From Trichomonas vaginalis G3 (lineage: Eukaryota; Parabasalia; Trichomonadida; Trichomonadidae), in NCBI RefSeq assembly GCF_026262505.1, contig NC_067207.1, positions 21,730,082 through 21,794,081 of the forward strand: a stretch of 64,000 nt of DNA. Reading direction: 5' to 3'. This document shows, piece by piece, positions 28,758 through 38,440 of this stretch. A program made the translations under genes and the position numbers. The notes beneath the pieces are model-generated. The model was not told the origin of the DNA. It worked only from the letters and a program-made list of their open reading frames with translations, and did not search any database. How positions within the stretch are numbered: position 1 is the stretch's first letter; the number at the start of each line of letters is the position of its first letter.

Positions 28758-30773
28758 TTAAACACGCTTGTAAACTGCGGCAGTTCTGCATGGGATGTAG
28801 AGGATGATCTTGTTCTGTCTGCATTGCCATGGTTCTGGGAATGTCTCGTGGATGACTGACTTATCGATTGTGCTGTGTCCACCGAATTCTTCATCATCAG
28901 ATGAGAGGATGCACTTGTACTTGCCTGGCCATTCGATACCGATAGCGTAGTCAGTGAATGACTTGTGTGTGTGCATGTTGAAGACGAAGAAGAGCTCACC
29001 GCGTTCGAAAGCGATGACCTTGTCTTCCTCGTGCTTCAATGTGATGTACATGTGGCCGGACTCCATGAACTTGTAGTCGTGTTCGAGCTTGATCATGGCG
29101 TTATCGAAAGCGAGGAGGTACTTGTATCTGAGGTGGTCTGTGAATGGTAAGTCGAATCTGCGGCAGCAGTGGAGGAATGAGTTGCCGTTGCCCTCACGTG
29201 GGAAGTCGATCCACTCTGGATGGCCGAACTCGTTACCCATGAAGTTGAGGTAAGCTTCACCACCAAGACCGATTGTGATGAGGCGGATGATCTTGTGGAG
29301 AGCCATACCACGAGCTGTGATCATTGACTCTGGCTGGAGGCAGGACATGTTTGTGTACATTTCCTTGTCCATGAGCCAGAAGGCGATTGTCTTATCACCG
29401 ACAAGTGCCTGGTCGTGGGATTCGGAGTAAGCAACTGTCTTCTCCTTGTATGGTCTGTTGGATAACTCGAAGGCGACATTGCCGACGTTCCAGTCTTCAT
29501 CGCGCTGCTCCTTGAGCATCTTGATCCACATATCTGGGCTGCTCATGCCGAGGCGGTAGTCGAAACCCATACCACCATCTTCGATTGAACGAGCGAGGCC
29601 AACCATGCCGGAGACATCTTCAGCAATGGAGATAGCGTTTGGATTGACCATGTGGATGACTGTGTTTGCGAGCATGAGGTATGTAACAGCCTCACGATCG
29701 ACGAGGTCGCAGAAGTAGCAGTCGATGCTGTTGAATGAGTACATGTTTCCGTGGTGGAGGTACATCATGGATGTGACACCATCGAAGCGGAAGCCATCGA
29801 AGCTGTACTCTTCCATGTAGTATCTGAGGTTGGAGAGAAGGAAGCGCTGGACTTCTGGGTGGTTGTAGTTGAAGCAGCGGGAATCCCACAATGGGTGATA
29901 GCCACGGCCACCTTCGTGGAAGTACTGGTGATCTGTGCCATCGAAGTGGTTGATACCTTCAGCAACGTTCTTTGAGGCGTGGGAGTGGACAAGATCGAGG
30001 AAGACATGGATGCCCATTCCGTGTGCTGTATCAATCATGGACTTAAGCTCTTCTGGTGTGCCGAAACGTGATGAGATGGCGAAGAAGTTTGTAACCTGGT
30101 AGCCGAAGGAACCGTAGTATGGGTGCTCCATGACAGCCATGATCTGGATGGCGTTGTAACCGTCCTTCTTGATCATTGGGAGAACATTCTCTTCGAACTC
30201 CTTGTATGTGTGGATACGTGGTTCAACACCAGCCATACCGATGTGTGTCTCATAAATGAGAAGTGCACAGTCGAGTGGAGCTGGCTTTGGATGCTTGAAA
30301 ACATACTTCTTCTCTGGATTCCAGAAGATACCATTGAAATCGATGTTCTCTGTGTTTTGGCGAACGTAGTTGATCCAGGCTGGAATTCTCCAAACTGTTT
30401 CGCCGCTCTTGAGCTTGAGGCAGCATTTAATCTTGCTGTTGTGTGGGATAACTGGGCCCTCCTTTGTATCCTTGAGGAAGAGTTTGAAGTGGCCGTATTC
30501 GTCTTCCTTTTCGCACTTTGTTGCTGGATCTTCACAATTCCAGTTGTTGAAGTCACCGGCAAGATATATCTCATCGGCATTTGGTGCCCATTCACGGTAA
30601 AGGATACCGCCTTCTACTTTGTGGACACCAAACTCTTTGTATGCTTGTGTGAATTTATCCAAGGAGCCAGCGATATCTTCGATTCGCTTCTTAGCTTCTT
30701 GGTATAAGTGCTGGCGCCATTCGAGACCGCCGCGCCATTGTTCGAGCCATGGGTTGTCTTTGATGATTTGCAT
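28758..30773 (-). CDS. GBE1: 1,4-alpha-glucan (glycogen) branching enzyme, GH13
   Basis: A 671-residue cytosolic enzyme that cuts alpha-1,4 glucan and re-attaches the piece by an alpha-1,6 bond, as needed for glycogen, the main carbohydrate store of trichomonads. The N-terminal CBM48 domain shows YREWAPNADEIYLAGDFNNW (about 60-79). The GH13 barrel follows with GIHVFLDLVHSH, the nucleophile in DGFRFDGV (near 330), the acid/base Glu in AISIAEDVSG and the third Asp in YSESHDQ. The C-terminal beta domain ends normally. The length is that of the eukaryotic enzyme. The ATG at 30771-30773 has an exact TCATT initiator 9 bases upstream. Codons are biased to C or G in third position, as in the other highly expressed genes here, suggesting strong expression. 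Confidence 0.97.
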   Translation of the reverse strand: MQIIKDNPWLEQWRGGLEWRQHLYQEAKKRIEDIAGSLDKFTQAYKEFGVHKVEGGILYREWAPNADEIYLAGDFNNWNCEDPATKCEKEDEYGHFKLFLKDTKEGPVIPHNSKIKCCLKLKSGETVWRIPAWINYVRQNTENIDFNGIFWNPEKKYVFKHPKPAPLDCALLIYETHIGMAGVEPRIHTYKEFEENVLPMIKKDGYNAIQIMAVMEHPYYGSFGYQVTNFFAISSRFGTPEELKSMIDTAHGMGIHVFLDLVHSHASKNVAEGINHFDGTDHQYFHEGGRGYHPLWDSRCFNYNHPEVQRFLLSNLRYYMEEYSFDGFRFDGVTSMMYLHHGNMYSFNSIDCYFCDLVDREAVTYLMLANTVIHMVNPNAISIAEDVSGMVGLARSIEDGGMGFDYRLGMSSPDMWIKMLKEQRDEDWNVGNVAFELSNRPYKEKTVAYSESHDQALVGDKTIAFWLMDKEMYTNMSCLQPESMITARGMALHKIIRLITIGLGGEAYLNFMGNEFGHPEWIDFPREGNGNSFLHCCRRFDLPFTDHLRYKYLLAFDNAMIKLEHDYKFMESGHMYITLKHEEDKVIAFERGELFFVFNMHTHKSFTDYAIGIEWPGKYKCILSSDDEEFGGHSTIDKSVIHETFPEPWQCRQNKIILYIPCRTAAVYKRV

Positions 30774-30781
30774 AAATCAAA

Positions 30782-30786
30782 AATGA
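30782..30786 (-). promoter_or_regulatory. Initiator (Inr) of the branching-enzyme gene
   Basis: TCATT on the minus strand matches the Trichomonas core promoter TCA(C/T)(A/T). The A would be the first transcribed base, about 11 bases before the ATG, giving the very short 5' leader usual in this group. Confidence 0.6.
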
Positions 30787-32678
30787 ATCCTGACATCACT
30801 TCTTTTCAATACAAATTTCAAAACACCAAAATCTTTATAAGAAGATAAATGTTTGGAATGTATAAGAATGTTTATCTTCATAATCTATTGATTCTGTACC
30901 GGGTTGGTCATTCATGACTCAATTTTTCTGAGGAAAGTAACAGCTTTCGTGGTCAGAGTATTTACCATATTCCGGGTATTTCCAAAAAATTTTAATTATG
31001 TAACCGCGTTACACCCATTCAAATTTGAACAATCCTTTTCAAAATAAATAATTATCACAATTTTATCATGAAAGTTTAAAAACAATATTATATTCATTAT
31101 TTGGATATATGTGAACTTGGTTTTGAATGAACCCTCTCATTTTTTAATATTCTCATAAAAATTCTATATAAAATTTGAGCGTATTTAGAATTAAGTTATT
31201 TCATCCGGTAGAAGGGAAAAGCAGGGCATATCAATAGACATCATTATTCTATATGTACTATGGATTTGTTTGCCCTTGTTTTGTTTATGTTTCTGTTGTT
31301 ATTGCAGTATTATTTTTAGCAAAATTAATCAATTCGCTTAAAACTTTCTCTTGATGAGAAAAATCCTCTTAACTACCAAAATCATGTTCTTTGAATTACT
31401 TTTAAATGTCTAAAATTAATTTTCGAAAGAGAAAATTAGAGATTGGTAAATTGTTTCGGAAGAAACATACGATTAATAAAAGAAATTGCATCTCAAATGT
31501 ATGTAAAGATGATTTACTATTAATTAATGTTGGTCTTGTTGGATTAAGAGTGTTAATAAACAATACGAAATATAGGCATATTTCAAATTCTACTTAAATA
31601 TGAAGTTTAATGTTATAACAATAATTATTATGAGCATAATATATTATGGCAGTAACTATTCAATATCTTCACAAACTAAACTAAATAAATATTTTGAAAT
31701 GAATTTGCTGTTTTCGTGATAGAATTACTATGATTGAGCTTATTATATAAGCACATAACCTATTAACTTTTGAATAGTTGTAAACTTTTTCTCCAGCCGG
31801 TAGGTTTCGATAATTATAATTACCAAAATTGATAATGACAGAGAAAACATTATCCATCAATAGAGTATTAACATCTTGGTGATATGGTGATTTGTAAAAC
31901 CAATTTATATCATTGACCATCATGTTGAAATTTCTTCCTTTTCAAAATCGGCCAACTTATTATACCTAAGTTAATAATCATCTAATATTTCTTCCAAATA
32001 TCTTAATTATGGCTATGGCATGAAATCGCGTTACAAAATATAACTCCCAACTTTTCTTTCAACAAAATTTGTCAAGAAAATTTGCTGATGGAATTTGTTG
32101 ATGATCAATATATCTTGTGGCTATCTGGTTTCCCACGTGAAATTTGTATAAATATTAGATAATTAAGTGAAATTAAATTGGATCGATAATTAATGAGTTA
32201 TTTTAAGAGGTAAAACAAAAATATTGTATTCTATTGGTGAGTGTGTAGCTGTTGAAGAATTAATATATGAAATTTTCAAAATTAAGAAATTCAAATTTCA
32301 AGTATCATATTGTTGAGTAGAATCTTTGTTTTATTTCATTTCAGTGTCGATGATTTTGAATCCTATGTTTGTAATGATGTCATATCTGTAACTCAATTTT
32401 CACATTTCGAGAAATTTTTCAAAATTCTAATTTTTTCACATAGGTCATGATGAATTATGGAATTTAGTTCACTTCAAGAGAGAATCCTTAGTAACCTATA
32501 TTTTAAAGACTCTAATGCATTCAAAAACAAGCTACTGCAGATGTTGGAAAGAACTTAAATTCTTCGATTTTAGCAAAGTACTTAATTAAGCACAAGGCAA
32601 TGGTTATTTTTGTCAAAAACTAAAGCTCATAAAATAAAAATCAATGATTTATTGTCATGGAATTGAAATTAAATCTGA
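30787..32678. other. 1.9-kb AT-rich region without genes
   Basis: Strongly AT-rich. Frames of 60-80 codons exist at 31406-31597 (+) and 31681-31923 (-) but have no recognisable content. A short inverted motif, GTAACCGCGTTAC, lies near 31000. No RNA gene or transposon end is seen. It begins a gene-poor, rearranged tract that runs to about 37.8 kb. Confidence 0.5.
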
Positions 32679-33219
32679 CTACTGAAATCCTAAGGATTTT
32701 AGATGGGGTCTTACATTGCCTGTTGCGACAGAGAGTGGAGATCTTCCATCTTTATATTTTGCATCTCTTTTAGCTCCGATAGAGACAAGATATTTAACAA
32801 CTTCAAGACGGTCATTTGATGATGCTTTAATGAGTGGAGTATTTCCATTATTATCTTTTGCATCTTTCTTAGCTCCGATAGAGACAAGATATTTAACAAC
32901 TTCAAGATAACCATTTTGTGATGCCCAAATGAGTGAAGTAACTCCTTCTTTATTCTTTACTTCTTTATCAGCTCCAACAGAGAAAAGATATTGAACAACT
33001 TCAAAATGACCATGTTGTGAGGCACAAATGAGTGGAGTATTTCCATATGTACTCTTTGTTTCTTTATCAAAGCCACAATCGATCAGAGATTTAACAAGTC
33101 TGAGATTTCCTTTTTCACTTGCAACATGAAGGACATTCTTTTCATCATAATTTTTCCAAAGTCCTTCTTCACATGACTTTGAAATCATCGTTTGATTTCC
33201 TTGAGTTGAAAGTTCATCA
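32679..33219 (-). pseudogene. Truncated ankyrin-repeat gene (C-terminal part)
   Basis: The coding strand carries ELSTQGNQTMISKSCEEGLW and about four ankyrin repeats, ending LKSLGFQ. It matches the C-terminal part of the ankyrin gene at 15264-16694. The whole N-terminal helical domain of about 150-170 residues is missing. Homology stops abruptly at about 33219, where an 88-bp repeat (33218-33305) begins that recurs at 37073. An open frame continues from the repeat into the gene from 33287, but its first 25 residues resemble nothing in the family. A truncated gene at a rearrangement junction is the simplest reading. The remaining repeats have no internal stops. Confidence 0.75.
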
Positions 33220-33305
33220 TGCTTGTATAAAATATTATATCGAAAATGAAAAATATTGTATATTTTACAGTGAAATCTTCTTCTCAAGCTAAATAATGTA
33301 AAAAT
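33218..33305 (+). repeat. 88-bp repeat, copy 1 (direct partner at 37073-37160)
   Basis: It starts CATGCTTGTATAAAATATTA and ends GCTAAATAATGTAAAAA. The partner lies 3.9 kb to the right in the same orientation with a few differences. It sits exactly at the break of the truncated ankyrin gene and directly before the duplicated 209-residue gene. Confidence 0.85.
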
Positions 33306-33307
33306 AG

Positions 33308-34070
33308 TTGAGAGAAAACCAAAAAGTTGTAAATGCTCTCTTAAAATCTGTCAAAATTTTTGATCAAAAAAAATTCATGTGTAGTATAAATCCTGGTGAG
33401 AAATTCGAGTATTTTACTCCTTACGAGAGATCGATGATAGAATTTATTTATTCTTATGATCCATACATTCTCGGTTTGCATCCAGAACGAAAGTTAACAA
33501 GATTAACATATGCAAGATTTTTAAAACGCAATGCTAGTGAAGAAATAATTAAAAGAGTGGATGTTAGAAAAAAGAATGAATATTTCTTATATGTACATGT
33601 TGGCCACAATTACAACGAACTCTGTTTTTCGTATGTCACAGAAACATTATGGAGAGCGAAACAGTTTCAGTTCAGAGCTGCATCAAAAGATGATTTTGGA
33701 AAATTCGACATATTCAAAGAGAAAATGAATATATACATTCAAGAACGGGAAGGAATTTTACCCGATGAAGAACTCGAAGAAATAAGAGAATTTGTTGATA
33801 AAGCTGACCCAGAAGAGTTCAAGATATTTGATCCTAAAGAACAAAAAATGGTTCCTTATGACGAAAAAGTTCTTCGAAGATTATTAATCCATATCAGAGA
33901 CAAATGTTTTATACCACATTTTGGAACACAACAGATAGGAGTATTTTGCGACAGATTTAATGGAAGTCATTCGTGGTACTGTCGCATTTTATGTGGAATT
34001 GAATAAATCAAATAAAAAAATCTTTTTAAATTATTTTCACATTTTCATCTATATATAAGAGTTTTTTAAA
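33308..34070 (+). repeat. Gene-bearing duplicated module, copy 1 (inverted partner at 36246-37002)
   Basis: About 760 bp from TTGAGAGAAAAC to GAGTTTTTTAAA. It is matched by 36246-37002 in the opposite orientation. The coding part is almost identical, whereas the leader and the 3' flank carry several substitutions and small indels. Confidence 0.85.
33377..34006 (+). CDS. Unknown 209-residue protein, copy 1 of an inverted pair
   Basis: I do not recognise the family. The protein is soluble-looking and charged, with no signal peptide or membrane segment. It starts MCSINPGEKFEYFTPYERS, has a helical stretch ending KRNASEEIIKRVD near residue 65, a beta-rich middle (EYFLYVHVGHNYNELCFSYV), an acidic helix (DEELEEIREFVDKADPEEF) and a Cys- and His-containing end (FIPHFGTQQIGVFCDRF, then SWYCRILCGIE). 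The ATG at 33377 is chosen because both copies share it; an in-frame extension to 33308 would begin with TTG. The copy at 36305-36934 differs by one residue, Arg to Lys near position 46. The near-identity implies recent copying or gene conversion. The stop is TAAATC. Confidence 0.75.
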   Translation: MCSINPGEKFEYFTPYERSMIEFIYSYDPYILGLHPERKLTRLTYARFLKRNASEEIIKRVDVRKKNEYFLYVHVGHNYNELCFSYVTETLWRAKQFQFRAASKDDFGKFDIFKEKMNIYIQEREGILPDEELEEIREFVDKADPEEFKIFDPKEQKMVPYDEKVLRRLLIHIRDKCFIPHFGTQQIGVFCDRFNGSHSWYCRILCGIE

Positions 34071-34587
34071 CCAGAAGTATAATAAAAATGCAACTTAAGC
34101 TTAAAAAGTTTAAATATCAAGATAATGTATCAAAACTGAATAAATTTTTTCTAATTTATGATACAATAAATGGTCTGGCATGTTAATCAGTTCATTAGTT
34201 CTAAAAAGGCCAAAGATTCATAGCTGGTTAAAATATTGTCGATATCTTTAGTAATGTTCTTATCATAACAGAAAAGATTCTGCAAAAAATTACAATGATA
34301 TCATGTGTGTTTAAAAAGATTCTCATTTAAACCACTATGATATTTGAGAGATAGTTTATAAAATTTTTGCAGTTTTTATATAAAATCAAATTCCCAAAAT
34401 AAAAATTAATGGTTATCTTACTATGAAATTGGGTATCTTAGTTAGAAAATGTCAAAATTTGAGAGAATGATTAATAACATAAGCAACTTCTTATAATTTG
34501 AAATTGATTTAAAAAAAATATAGTAGTTTTTAAACTGAAGTTTAAATTTTTAAAAGCATCTGAATGATATAGGCATGAATTTTGAGT
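34071..34587. other. AT-rich spacer with a segment repeated at 37166-37397
   Basis: The stretch 34151-34330 (for example AATTTATGATACAATAAATGG and GATATCTTTAGTAATGTTCTTAT) has a diverged direct copy at about 37166-37397. No gene is seen. Confidence 0.6.
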
Positions 34588-35559
34588 TCAAAATAAGGAG
34601 AACTCATCATCCATTTGAAACATGTTGTTGGTATTTGTAACATTAAAAAAATTCTCTGTATATTCATAATCATTCTGAAGTGGATCAAATACGTCTCCAT
34701 TAGAGTTAGTATTTGAAGGTGTTTCTGAAATCATTTCATGATCTGTGCTTTGGGGCAGTCCAAGGGTATCACTTGAAGGCTCAACTGCAACTGAATTTCG
34801 AAAATCGGAAATTTCTTCAGAAATACGTTCTTGAGGAGCTTGTTGTGCGTCACTTTGAGGATTTGCGTCTTTGGAAGTTTCAGGGGTAGTAACAGGCGGT
34901 CCTTCAATTTGTGTAGCTGTTTGTTTGGAATAAACTTCTTCTTTTGTAAAACACTGAATTACGTGTGGAGCCGTAACGCAGTAGGCAAATTGAAAGTCAT
35001 AACCTTTTTTGAAATTGATGACCGTAATGTAAAATGAACCAAGGAGATTGGCGTCGTTGGTCTCGTATGAAATGACTTTAACAATATTGGGATCACATTG
35101 GTGAAAGAAGTTTGCTCTTTCATCTGGAGATGTTAATTGGAAAAAGTCTGTTGATGAAGCAACAGATGAACCCCAAGTTCGTGAGAATTTGTGATATTTG
35201 ATTTGGGAGAACAAATCGCCGTACTTTTTCCAATTTTTTTGAAGACCAAGAATTGTCACTTGCTTGTGTTTAGTGAATTCTCTGGAATTATAATAGATAT
35301 CAGGGTAGAGAAAATGTACGAAATTGAGCATGATGCAGACATCTTGCATAACAACTTTGTTGCTTTTGAAATGCTTGAGGGCTTGATTTTCAAGATCAGC
35401 ATTCATAAGATCTTTATCACTTACAAGATCATTAAGGCAAGTTTCCAAGTTTCTTGCATCAGTGATGTGACCTTTTGATCTGTAAGCTTCTACAATGGCA
35501 CGAAGATGGTTAAAATAGGACTGGACTAAGTTCTCTGTCGAGGTCAAAGGCGGTGACAT
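34588..35559 (-). CDS. Unknown 323-residue protein with acidic, Ser/Thr-rich tail
   Basis: I do not recognise this gene. Residues 1-75 look helical (YFNHLRAIVEAYRSKGHI). Residues 75-215 form a compact domain with aromatic clusters (MLNFVHFLYPDIYYNSREF, FFQLTSPDERANFFHQC, GSFYITVINFKKGYDFQF). From about 225 the chain becomes low complexity and acidic, rich in Ser, Thr, Gln and Asn, ending NTNNMFQMDDEFSLF. A folded domain followed by an acidic unstructured tail resembles some transcription regulators, but no DNA-binding motif is certain, so that is only a suggestion. The ATG is at 35557-35559. The gene sits between two segments that are contiguous in the second copy of the local duplication, so it may have been inserted there or lost from the other copy. 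Confidence 0.72.
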   Translation of the reverse strand: MSPPLTSTENLVQSYFNHLRAIVEAYRSKGHITDARNLETCLNDLVSDKDLMNADLENQALKHFKSNKVVMQDVCIMLNFVHFLYPDIYYNSREFTKHKQVTILGLQKNWKKYGDLFSQIKYHKFSRTWGSSVASSTDFFQLTSPDERANFFHQCDPNIVKVISYETNDANLLGSFYITVINFKKGYDFQFAYCVTAPHVIQCFTKEEVYSKQTATQIEGPPVTTPETSKDANPQSDAQQAPQERISEEISDFRNSVAVEPSSDTLGLPQSTDHEMISETPSNTNSNGDVFDPLQNDYEYTENFFNVTNTNNMFQMDDEFSLF

Positions 35560-36245
35560 ACAACGAAAATAATGATTTTACAAAACCAAAATTTTCTTTC
35601 AATTTTCAGTTTACAAAATTTGGTTTAACTAGTATATATTTGTAGTAAATATTATTATTCACTCATATAAATATATTTGCAATGAAACGTGACATTTTTC
35701 CAAATTGAGAGAGTTGTAAATTGATAGAAATGAATGTGAAGTGCCCAAAAGTGAAATGAAAATATTAACTTTTCTGATGTTTTGTCATGGGCGTGAAAAT
35801 TTTTGCTTTTAATAATCGGATGCTAGAGAATTAATTTCGAAGTGAATCCGCAGCGACTAAAGGCTGGATTTATCAGATACAATGCTGTATAATTATAATA
35901 AGCAAAATTTTCATTATATTTTAGTATTTGCCTTATAAATGCCTCAATCTCATGGTGTACTACAACTGAGGATGCCACCCATTATCCACTTGTTATTTTT
36001 CCCATTTTGAGTTTTAAAATATGAAATATGAAATTATATGAGATAAAAAATAGTAGTATATTCAAATGTTGGCATATTAACAGTCCTAAATACATAGTAA
36101 ACGCATATGTGTGTATACATTTTATTGTACTCTGAATATCTGAACAAAAATAATCGACAATCTGGTGCTGACATCAAAGGCAAAAAATCTGTAGCTTTGA
36201 TACAATATCGTGACATTTAAGCTGCATTTTAATTATACCCATGAC
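35560..36245. other. AT-rich spacer with a segment repeated near 37440-37560
   Basis: About 35890-35975 (around AATAATAAGCAAAATTTTCA and TTTTAGTATTTGCC) resembles about 37455-37535 in the same orientation. It is part of the rearranged local duplication. No ORF or RNA gene is supported. Confidence 0.55.
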
Positions 36246-37002
36246 TTTAAAAAACTCTTATATATAGATGAAAATGTGTAATTTAAAATTATCTTTTATT
36301 TGATTTATTCAATTCCACATAAAATGCGACAGTACCACGAATGACTTCCATTAAATCTGTCGCAAAATACTCCTATCTGTTGTGTTCCAAAATGTGGTAT
36401 AAAACATTTGTCTCTGATATGGATTAATAATCTTCGAAGAACTTTTTCGTCATAAGGAACCATTTTTTGTTCTTTAGGATCAAATATCTTGAACTCTTCT
36501 GGGTCAGCTTTATCAACAAATTCTCTTATTTCTTCGAGTTCTTCATCGGGTAAAATTCCTTCCCGTTCTTGAATGTATATATTCATTTTCTCTTTGAATA
36601 TGTCGAATTTTCCAAAATCATCTTTTGATGCAGCTCTGAACTGAAACTGTTTCGCTCTCCATAATGTTTCTGTGACATACGAAAAACAGAGTTCGTTGTA
36701 ATTGTGGCCAACATGTACATATAAGAAATATTCATTCTTTTTTCTAACATCCACTCTTTTAATTATTTCTTCACTAGCATTGCGTTTTAAAAATCTTGCA
36801 TATGTTAATTTTGTTAACTTTCGTTCTGGATGCAAACCGAGAATGTATGGATCATAAGAATAAATAAATTCTATCATCGATCTCTCGTAAGGAGTAAAAT
36901 ACTCGAATTTCTCACCAGGATTTATACTACACATGAATTTTTTAAATCAAAAATTTTGACAGATTTTAAGAGAGCATTTACAACATTCTTGTTTTCTCTC
37001 AA
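36246..37002 (-). repeat. Gene-bearing duplicated module, copy 2 (inverted partner of 33308-34070)
   Basis: It is the reverse complement of the module at 33308-34070, with nearly identical coding sequence and more diverged ends. Unlike copy 1 it is not placed between the 88-bp repeat and its downstream partner segment, but just left of the 88-bp repeat. Confidence 0.85.
36305..36934 (-). CDS. Unknown 209-residue protein, copy 2 of an inverted pair
   Basis: It encodes the same unknown protein as 33377-34006 with a single visible amino-acid change (Lys for Arg near residue 46). By eye I find only that one base change in 630, so synonymous positions are also preserved. The leader and trailer differ at about five or more positions per 70 bases. 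Selection on protein alone would not preserve silent sites, so very recent copying or gene conversion limited to the coding part is likely. Both copies are intact, so both may be expressed. The function is unknown. Confidence 0.75.
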   Translation of the reverse strand: MCSINPGEKFEYFTPYERSMIEFIYSYDPYILGLHPERKLTKLTYARFLKRNASEEIIKRVDVRKKNEYFLYVHVGHNYNELCFSYVTETLWRAKQFQFRAASKDDFGKFDIFKEKMNIYIQEREGILPDEELEEIREFVDKADPEEFKIFDPKEQKMVPYDEKVLRRLLIHIRDKCFIPHFGTQQIGVFCDRFNGSHSWYCRILCGIE

Positions 37003-37072
37003 TTTTTTGAAAATAGAAACGCAAGGCATGTGTGTTTTAAAGATTTGATATAATATTATAACATGACATTCA

Positions 37073-37160
37073 CATGCTTGTATAAAACATTATATCGAAA
37101 ATGAAAAATATGATATATTTTACAGTGAAATCTTCTTCTCAAGCTAAATAATGTAAAAAC
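37073..37160 (+). repeat. 88-bp repeat, copy 2 (direct partner of 33218-33305)
   Basis: It carries the same start (CATGCTTGTATAAAA) and end (GCTAAATAATGTAAAAA) as copy 1, with a few substitutions. Here it continues straight into the segment that in copy 1 lies beyond the inserted gene module. Confidence 0.85.
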
Positions 37161-37814
37161 AATTGTAATTTATGATACTAGTTTTTTCTAACTTCCTCAT
37201 GAGCTAGAAATGGTCTATTATGTAAGGTTACATCGAAAGTATCCTAATTGTAGTTCATTCGTTCGAAAAATGCCAAAGATTCTAAGTTAATTAAAACATT
37301 GGCGATATCTTTAATAATGTTCTTATTATAACAGAAATAAAATGTTCTGCAATAAAATACAATGATTTCATATGTATTAGGAAATGTTCTTATTTAATCA
37401 AGATTCTTTTCAATGTAATACGTTGTTGAACGTTTTCTAGAATACAAATGTGAAGAATACGCGGATAATAAGCGAATTTTTATCTGATTTTAGTATCCAC
37501 CTTAAATATACCTCGATCTCGAAACTCAGAAATAAATTTAAGCTATACAAATGTCCCCATACAACAAAAACAAAGTATACGATGATCAGATCGGAATTTT
37601 TTGAAACAACAATATTGATTTTTAATAGAAGAAATAACGAAAAAAATCAGAGCAGATCATAAAATTATACGAACACAAATAATTTTTCCAAGGTCTTTGA
37701 ACATAGTCACTCGCATTCTGTTAACTATAATGAACCAATAAGGAATGTGGAAGAAAATAAATGCGCCATATTTTTTTTCGAGCAAAAGGCATATTGTCAC
37801 TTTTGTTTGGTCTA
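37161..37814. other. AT-rich spacer, second copy of local duplication
   Basis: It holds diverged direct copies of 34151-34330 and of about 35890-35975. The stretch 37560-37814 upstream of the ribosomal gene looks unique. No gene is seen. Confidence 0.55.
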
Positions 37815-37819
37815 TCATA
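37815..37819 (+). promoter_or_regulatory. Initiator (Inr) of the eL15 gene
   Basis: TCATA fits TCA(C/T)(A/T) exactly, with the A nine bases before the ATG at 37826. It also decides the start, because an in-frame ATG at 37745 lies upstream of this site. Confidence 0.7.
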
Positions 37820-37825
37820 AGAAAT

Positions 37826-38440
37826 ATGGGTGCTTTCACATATCTCCGTGAACTCTACACCAAGAAGCAGAGTGAAGTTATGCGCTTCATCCTCCGCCTT
37901 CGCTGCTGGGAATACCGCCAACTTCCAGAGCTTGTCCGCCTTACACATCCATCCCGCCCAGATAAGGCTCGCCGCATGGGTTACAAGGCCAAGCAGGGTA
38001 TGGTTGTCTACCGTATCCGCGTACGCAAGGGCTCCCGCAGGCGTGTTGCTTCTAAGAACCGCCAATATGGTAAGCCACGTACACATCATATCTACAAATT
38101 AACACCATCCCTTAACCTTCAGGCTATCGCTGAACAGAAGGCTGGTAAGCAACTCCCATCCCTCCGCCTCCTTAACTCTTACTGGGTTAACCAGGATGGT
38201 GCTTTCAAGTACTTCGAGTGCATCTTTGTTGATCCAGTCCACCCAGCTATCCAGCATGATGCTAAGCTTAACTGGATCTGCGACTCTGTCCATACACGCC
38301 GCGAAGCTCGTGGCCTTACAGCTGCTGGTCGCAAGCACCGTGGTCTCAGTGGTGTTGGCCATGGCTTCCGCCATCTCCGCCCATCACGTTATGCTGACTG
38401 GAAGGTTCGCAACGTCTTCAAACTCCGCCGCTGGCGTTAA
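37826..38440 (+). CDS. RPL15: 60S ribosomal protein eL15
   Basis: A 204-residue protein matching eukaryotic eL15 throughout: MGAFTYLRELYTKKQSEVMR, LRCWEYRQL, THPSRPDKARRMGYKAKQGM, YRIRVRKGSRRR, GKPRTHHIYKLTPSLNLQAIAE, and the C-terminal RGLTAAGRKHRGLSGVGHG. It is a core protein of the large subunit. The ATG at 37826 is chosen because eL15 proteins begin MGA(F/Y)xYL. The in-frame extension to 37745 has no family match and lies upstream of the initiator. Codons strongly prefer C in third position, as expected for high expression. The stop is GTTAAAAG, giving the TAAA signal. Confidence 0.98.
   Translation: MGAFTYLRELYTKKQSEVMRFILRLRCWEYRQLPELVRLTHPSRPDKARRMGYKAKQGMVVYRIRVRKGSRRRVASKNRQYGKPRTHHIYKLTPSLNLQAIAEQKAGKQLPSLRLLNSYWVNQDGAFKYFECIFVDPVHPAIQHDAKLNWICDSVHTRREARGLTAAGRKHRGLSGVGHGFRHLRPSRYADWKVRNVFKLRRWR

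Noticed and set aside
36034-36216. 60-codon minus-strand frame between two spacer repeats
   Set aside because: Short, no family features, and inside the rearranged duplication.
37745-37825. Upstream ATG extending eL15 by 27 residues
   Set aside because: The extension has no match to the family, and the exact initiator at 37815 lies downstream of it.
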